From Serratia nevei (lineage in GTDB: Bacteria; Pseudomonadota; Gammaproteobacteria; Enterobacterales; Enterobacteriaceae): DNA of 60,824 nucleotides. The translations under genes and the position numbers were made by a program. Below the pieces are notes generated by a model. It did not search any database, was not told where the DNA came from, and saw only the letters and a list, made by a program, of their open reading frames with translations. The DNA is taken from assembly GCF_024160145.1 (NCBI RefSeq), contig NZ_JAMYWQ010000029.1:1-60824 (forward strand), given 5' to 3'. Positions 56,507 to 60,824 of this stretch are shown here, one piece after another. The stretch's first letter is position 1; the number at the start of each line of letters is the position of its first letter.

Positions 56507-58465
56507 ATGAGCCAACTGCATAAACACGCTATTCCTTCTGCAATTGCAGAGCGCGCCCTGATTAATCCGGCACAATACCAACAGTATTATCAACAGTCGG
56601 TTCAAGACCCAGAGGCTTTCTGGGGTGAGCATGGCAAAATCCTGGACTGGATCAAACCCTATACCAAAGTTAAAAACACGTCGTTCGATCCCGGCCACGT
56701 CAGCATTCGTTGGTTTGAAGACGGTACGCTGAACCTGTCTGCCAACTGTCTGGACCGCCATCTGGCCGAGCGCGGCGACCAAACCGCCATTATCTGGGAA
56801 GGCGATGACCCGACCCAATCCAAGAAAGTGACTTACAAACAGCTGCACCACGACGTCTGCCAGTTCGCCAACGTGCTGAAAAAGCTCGGCGTGAAAAAAG
56901 GCGACGTGGTGGCCATCTATATGCCGATGGTGCCGGAAGCGGCAGTCGCGATGCTGGCCTGTGCGCGCATCGGCGCCGTACATTCGGTGATCTTCGGCGG
57001 CTTCTCGCCGGAAGCGGTCGCCGGACGCATTATCGACTCCAATGCCAAACTGGTCATTACCGCCGATGAAGGCCTGCGCGCCGGCCGCGCCGTGCCGCTG
57101 AAGAAGAACGTCGACGATGCGCTGAAAAATCCCGGCGTAGTCAGCGTGGCCAACGTGGTGGTGTTCCAACGCACCGGCAAGCCGGGTTACTGGCAGGAAG
57201 GGCGCGATCTGTGGTGGCATGAGCTGACTCTGGGCGTCTGCGCCGACTGCCCACCGGAAGAAGTGAACGCCGAAGATCCGCTGTTTATCCTGTACACCTC
57301 CGGCTCGACCGGCAAGCCGAAAGGCGTGCTGCACACCACCGGCGGCTACCTGGTGTACGCCGCATTGACCTTTAAGTATGTGTTCGACTATCACGACGGC
57401 GACATTTACTGGTGCACCGCCGACGTGGGCTGGGTCACCGGCCACAGCTATCTGCTGTACGGCCCGCTGGCCAGTGGCGCCACCACGCTGATGTTCGAAG
57501 GCGTGCCTAACTATCCGGGCGTCAATCGCCTGTCGCAGGTGATCGACAAGCACCAGGTCAACATTCTGTATACCGCGCCGACCGCCATTCGCGCCCTGAT
57601 GGCCGAAGGCGACAAGGCGATCGAGGGCACCCGACGCGATTCGCTGCGCATCATGGGCTCGGTCGGCGAGCCGATCAACCCGGAAGCCTGGGAGTGGTAT
57701 TACAACAAGATCGGCAACGCAAAGTGCCCGATCGTCGATACCTGGTGGCAAACTGAAACCGGCGGTTTCATGATCACCCCTCTGCCGGGTGCCACCGAGC
57801 TGAAGGCCGGTTCCGCCACGCGGCCGTTCTTCGGCGTACAGCCGGCGCTGGTCGATAACGTCGGCACGCCGCAGGAAGGCGCCTGCGAAGGCAACCTGGT
57901 GATCGTCGATTCCTGGCCGGGCCAGGCGCGTACCCTGTTCGGCGATCATGACCGCTTCGAGCAAACCTACTTCTCGACCTTCAAAGGCATGTACTTCAGC
58001 GGTGACGGCGCTCGCCGCGACGAGGACGGTTACTACTGGATCACTGGCCGCGTCGACGACGTGCTGAACGTCTCCGGCCACCGTCTGGGCACCGCCGAGA
58101 TAGAGTCTGCGCTGGTATCGCACCCGAAAATCGCCGAAGCGGCGGTAGTCGGCATTCCGCATAACATCAAAGGCCAGGCGATCTACGCCTACATCACGCT
58201 GAATCACGGCGAAGAACCGACGCCGGAGCTCTATACCGAAGTGCGCAACTGGGTGCGTAAAGAGATAGGGCCGATCGCCACGCCGGACGTGCTGCACTGG
58301 ACAGATTCGCTGCCCAAAACGCGCTCCGGCAAGATCATGCGGCGTATCCTGCGCAAAATTGCCGCCGGCGACACCAGCAACCTGGGGGATACCTCCACGC
58401 TGGCGGATCCGGCCGTAGTCGACAAGCTGTTGGAAGAAAAACAATCAATGAAAGTGCCGTCATAA
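56507..58465 (+). CDS. acs: Acetyl-CoA synthetase Acs
   Basis: A 652-residue AMP-forming ligase that makes acetyl-CoA from acetate, ATP and CoA for scavenging acetate. Core motifs [30 protein letters not shown] and [20 protein letters not shown] are present. The acetylation-site lysine lies in [15 protein letters not shown]. It has AAGGAG 6 bases before ATG. First of acs-yjcH-actP. Confidence 0.97.
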   Translation: MSQLHKHAIPSAIAERALINPAQYQQYYQQSVQDPEAFWGEHGKILDWIKPYTKVKNTSFDPGHVSIRWFEDGTLNLSANCLDRHLAERGDQTAIIWEGDDPTQSKKVTYKQLHHDVCQFANVLKKLGVKKGDVVAIYMPMVPEAAVAMLACARIGAVHSVIFGGFSPEAVAGRIIDSNAKLVITADEGLRAGRAVPLKKNVDDALKNPGVVSVANVVVFQRTGKPGYWQEGRDLWWHELTLGVCADCPPEEVNAEDPLFILYTSGSTGKPKGVLHTTGGYLVYAALTFKYVFDYHDGDIYWCTADVGWVTGHSYLLYGPLASGATTLMFEGVPNYPGVNRLSQVIDKHQVNILYTAPTAIRALMAEGDKAIEGTRRDSLRIMGSVGEPINPEAWEWYYNKIGNAKCPIVDTWWQTETGGFMITPLPGATELKAGSATRPFFGVQPALVDNVGTPQEGACEGNLVIVDSWPGQARTLFGDHDRFEQTYFSTFKGMYFSGDGARRDEDGYYWITGRVDDVLNVSGHRLGTAEIESALVSHPKIAEAAVVGIPHNIKGQAIYAYITLNHGEEPTPELYTEVRNWVRKEIGPIATPDVLHWTDSLPKTRSGKIMRRILRKIAAGDTSNLGDTSTLADPAVVDKLLEEKQSMKVPS

Positions 58466-58556
58466 TTTACGCCGCTTCAGGCCGCTCATTCGGATAACCT
58501 GCCGTTGAGCGGCCCTGGCGCGGCGTACTCTCTCAATACCGACTGGAGACACTCTG

Positions 58557-58868
58557 ATGAATGACACCATTTATCAAGGGATTGAAGAAAACCCGCGCTT
58601 TAAAGAGCTGGTGAGAAAACGCGGCCGGTTCGCCTGGCTGCTTTCGCTGATTACGCTGGCGCTGTACGTCGGCTTTATTCTGTTGATCGCCTTCGATCCG
58701 CAATGGCTCGGCACGCCGATCGCCGCCGGATCGACCATCACCCGCGGGATCCCGGTCGGCGTCGGGCTGATCGTGATCTCTTTCGTCTTGACCGGAATCT
58801 ACGTGTTTCGCGCCAACGGCGAGTTCGATCGCCTCACCGCAGAAATCCTGCGTGAGGTGAAACAATGA
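58557..58868 (+). CDS. yjcH: DUF485 inner-membrane protein YjcH
   Basis: A 103-residue protein with two membrane helices (residues about 25-45 and 62-85). It is always found between acs and actP and is thought to support acetate uptake. Its last 4 bases overlap the actP start. Confidence 0.93.
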   Translation: MNDTIYQGIEENPRFKELVRKRGRFAWLLSLITLALYVGFILLIAFDPQWLGTPIAAGSTITRGIPVGVGLIVISFVLTGIYVFRANGEFDRLTAEILREVKQ

Positions 58869-60526
58869 AGCGCTTATGCTCCGCCCTTTCCGCCGCCGCG
58901 CTGCTGTTGCTGCCCGGCCTGACTTATGCTGACGCTATCGGCGGTGAAGTGCATCGTCAGCCGCTGAATATCCAGGCGATCGTGATGTTTATCCTGTTTG
59001 TCGGCGCCACCCTGTACATTACCTACTGGGCGTCCAAACGTACCCGTTCCCGCCAGGACTACTACACTGCGGGCGGGCGCATCACCGGCCTGCAAAACGG
59101 GTTGGCGATCGCCGGCGACTTCATGTCCGCCGCCTCGTTTCTCGGCATCTCCGCTTTGGTCTACACCTCGGGCTATGACGGCCTGATCTACTCCATCGGC
59201 TTCCTCATCGGCTGGCCGATCATTCTGTTCCTGATCGCGGAGCGCCTGCGTAACCTCGGCCGCTATACCTTTGCCGATGTCGCCTCTTACCGTCTGCAGC
59301 AGAAACCGATCCGCACCCTGTCGGCCTGCGGCTCTTTGGTGGTGGTAGCGCTGTATCTGATCGCGCAGATGGTCGGCGCCGGCAAGCTGATCCAGCTGCT
59401 GTTCGGGCTCAACTACCACGTGGCGGTGATCCTCGTGGGTATCCTGATGGTGCTGTACGTGCTGTTCGGCGGCATGCTGGCCACGACCTGGGTACAGATC
59501 ATCAAGGCGGTGCTGCTGCTGGCCGGTGCCAGCTTTATGGCGCTGATGGTGATGAAGTCGGTTAACTTCGACTTCAATACCCTGTTCGCCGAAGCGGTGA
59601 AGGTGCATCCGAAAGGCATCGCCATCATGAGCCCCGGCGGCCTGGTCTCCGATCCGATTTCCGCGCTGTCGCTCGGCCTGGCGCTGATGTTCGGCACCGC
59701 CGGTTTGCCGCACATCCTGATGCGCTTCTTTACCGTGAGTGACGCCAAAGAAGCGCGCAAGAGCGTGTTCTACGCCACCGGTTTTATCGGTTACTTCTAT
59801 ATCCTGACCTTTATCATCGGCTTCGGCGCCATCTTGCTGGTCAGCGCCAACCCGGCGTTCAAAGACGCTACCGGCGCGCTGCTGGGCGGCACCAACATGG
59901 CGGCGGTGCACCTGGCCAATGCCGTTGGCGGCAACTTCTTCCTCGGCTTTATCTCGGCGGTGGCCTTCGCCACCATTCTGGCGGTCGTTGCAGGCCTGAC
60001 GCTGGCCGGCGCCTCGGCCGTTTCCCACGATCTCTACGCCAGCGTGATGAAAAACGGCAAAGCGACCGAGCGCGACGAGCTGAAGGTCTCCAAGATCACC
60101 GTCGTGGTGCTCGGCCTGGTCGCTATCGCGCTGGGGATTTTGTTCGAGAAGCAGAACATCGCCTTTATGGTCGGGTTGGCGTTCTCTATCGCCGCCAGCT
60201 GTAACTTCCCTATCATCATCCTGTCGATGTACTGGTCGCGTTTGACCACTCGCGGCGCGATGATTGGCGGCTGGCTGGGCCTGCTGACGGCGGTGATTCT
60301 GATGATCCTCGGCCCGACGATCTGGGTGCAGATCCTCGGCCATGAAAAACCGATTTACCCGTATGAATACCCGGCGCTGTTCTCGATGATCGTGGCCTTT
60401 GTCGGCACCTGGCTGTTCTCGATCACCGACGGCTCGCTGGCCGGGCAGCAGGAGCGGGAACGCTTCCGGGCTCAGTTTGTCCGTTCGCAAACCGGGCTGG
60501 GCATCTCTCAGGGCAGCTCGCATTAA
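58865..60526 (+). CDS. actP: Cation/acetate symporter ActP
   Basis: A 553-residue sodium-solute-symporter protein that takes up acetate and glycolate. An N-terminal signal-like segment ends near GLTYADA; SSS landmarks follow: [33 protein letters not shown] and [14 protein letters not shown]. It overlaps yjcH by 4 bases. The product of Acs action on its substrate feeds central metabolism. Confidence 0.95.
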   Translation: MKRLCSALSAAALLLLPGLTYADAIGGEVHRQPLNIQAIVMFILFVGATLYITYWASKRTRSRQDYYTAGGRITGLQNGLAIAGDFMSAASFLGISALVYTSGYDGLIYSIGFLIGWPIILFLIAERLRNLGRYTFADVASYRLQQKPIRTLSACGSLVVVALYLIAQMVGAGKLIQLLFGLNYHVAVILVGILMVLYVLFGGMLATTWVQIIKAVLLLAGASFMALMVMKSVNFDFNTLFAEAVKVHPKGIAIMSPGGLVSDPISALSLGLALMFGTAGLPHILMRFFTVSDAKEARKSVFYATGFIGYFYILTFIIGFGAILLVSANPAFKDATGALLGGTNMAAVHLANAVGGNFFLGFISAVAFATILAVVAGLTLAGASAVSHDLYASVMKNGKATERDELKVSKITVVVLGLVAIALGILFEKQNIAFMVGLAFSIAASCNFPIIILSMYWSRLTTRGAMIGGWLGLLTAVILMILGPTIWVQILGHEKPIYPYEYPALFSMIVAFVGTWLFSITDGSLAGQQERERFRAQFVRSQTGLGISQGSSH

Positions 60527-60564
60527 CCGAATAATAAGTGAAAAAAAGCAAACACACCCTAATC

Positions 60565-60585
60565 AAAGGCCCTTCGGGGCCTTTT
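60565..60585 (+). terminator. Terminator of acs-yjcH-actP
   Basis: AAAGGCCC and GGGCCTTT arms with a TTCG tetraloop are followed by a T. It lies about 38 bases past the actP stop. Confidence 0.8.
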
Positions 60586-60620
60586 CTCTGGCTGTTTATC
60601 GGAGAGAAGCTGGGGAAAGC

Positions 60621-60643
60621 AGCGCAGCGTAGCTGCGCTTTTT
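60621..60643 (+). terminator. Second hairpin terminator downstream of actP
   Basis: AGCGCAGC and GCTGCGCT arms with a 3-base loop are followed by TTTT. Confidence 0.65.
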
Positions 60644-60658
60644 GCGTTTTACGCATAG

Positions 60659-60688
60659 CAAAAAGCCCCATGCTTTCGCATGAGGCTT
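60659..60688 (-). terminator. Terminator of the rRNA operon
   Basis: On the minus strand a hairpin AAGCCTCATGC / GCATGGGGCTT with a GAAA loop is followed by a U run. It lies 13 bases past the 5S end. Confidence 0.85.
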
Positions 60689-60701
60689 GTTGTTTTATTT
60701 G

Positions 60702-60821
60702 ATGCCTGGCAGTGTCCTACTCTCGCATGGGGAGACCCCACACTACCATCGGCGCTACGGCGTTTCACTTCTGAGTTCGGCATGGGGTCAGGTGGGACCA
60801 CCGCGCTATTGCCGCCAGGCA
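60702..60821 (-). rRNA. rrf: 5S ribosomal RNA
   Basis: Read on the minus strand, this 120-base gene begins TGCCTGGCGGC and ends CTGCCAGGCAT. It contains the CCGAACTCAGAAGTGAAACG loop found in enterobacterial 5S. It is the 3' end of a ribosomal RNA operon that continues beyond the right edge of the window. The window ends 3 bases after its 5' end. Confidence 0.97.
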
Positions 60822-60824
60822 AAT

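Overview
The window is a Serratia chromosome segment, most like S. marcescens. It has high-GC enterobacterial housekeeping genes, the epmA-frdABCD-blc-sugE-ecnAB-efp-epmB-groESL-aspA-dcuA-cutA-dsbD gene order, and a catecholate siderophore locus that mixes enterobactin-type and vibriobactin-type genes. A 5S rRNA gene closes the right end.

Positions 1-19700 are ordinary core genome. Fumarate respiration (frdABCD, aspA, dcuA) is interleaved with translation-factor maintenance (epmA, efp and epmB, which install the beta-lysine on EF-P), the GroESL chaperonin behind a clear sigma-32 promoter, a lipocalin, a guanidinium exporter behind a two-hairpin guanidine-II riboswitch, the two entericidin lipopeptides, a chemoreceptor, and dsbD with a TetR regulator. 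Two related dispersed repeats sit at 15059-15184 and 18633-18836. No ampC lies between frdD and blc.

Positions 19616-25990 are an island entered at tRNA-Phe. It holds a twice-frameshifted P4-type integrase fused to the tail of an integrative-conjugative-element membrane gene, the C-terminal tail of a LysR regulator, and then a visibly AT-rich, tightly packed gene set. That set is a 24-codon peptide gene followed by a terminator hairpin, a small pyruvoyl S-adenosylmethionine decarboxylase, a HemN-like radical SAM enzyme, a cytochrome P450 and an MFS exporter. I read it as a ribosomally made, post-translationally modified peptide (RiPP) pathway of a kind I do not recognise. It is the best candidate in the window for an undescribed system.

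Positions 26050-54135 are a Fur-controlled catecholate siderophore region. It contains entC-entE-entB, entS, entF with an MbtH protein, fes and a FepA-type receptor. It also contains what looks like Vibrio VibF (Cy-Cy-A-C-PCP-C) broken into three polypeptides, plus a VibH-like free condensation protein and a second TonB-dependent receptor. This matches the published idea of serratiochelin as a mixture of enterobactin and vibriobactin machinery. entA and entD are not in the window. Two siderophore operons each end in a YncE-like beta-propeller gene. The Cy and Cy-A proteins carry C-terminal carrier-like domains without the phosphopantetheine serine. Fur-box-like sequences precede entC, entS, fes/fepA, the second receptor with the Cy gene, and the VibH-like gene.

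Positions 54288-60824 return to core genome: gltP, a long regulatory gap, the acetate operon acs-yjcH-actP, and the end of an rRNA operon (5S) on the minus strand.
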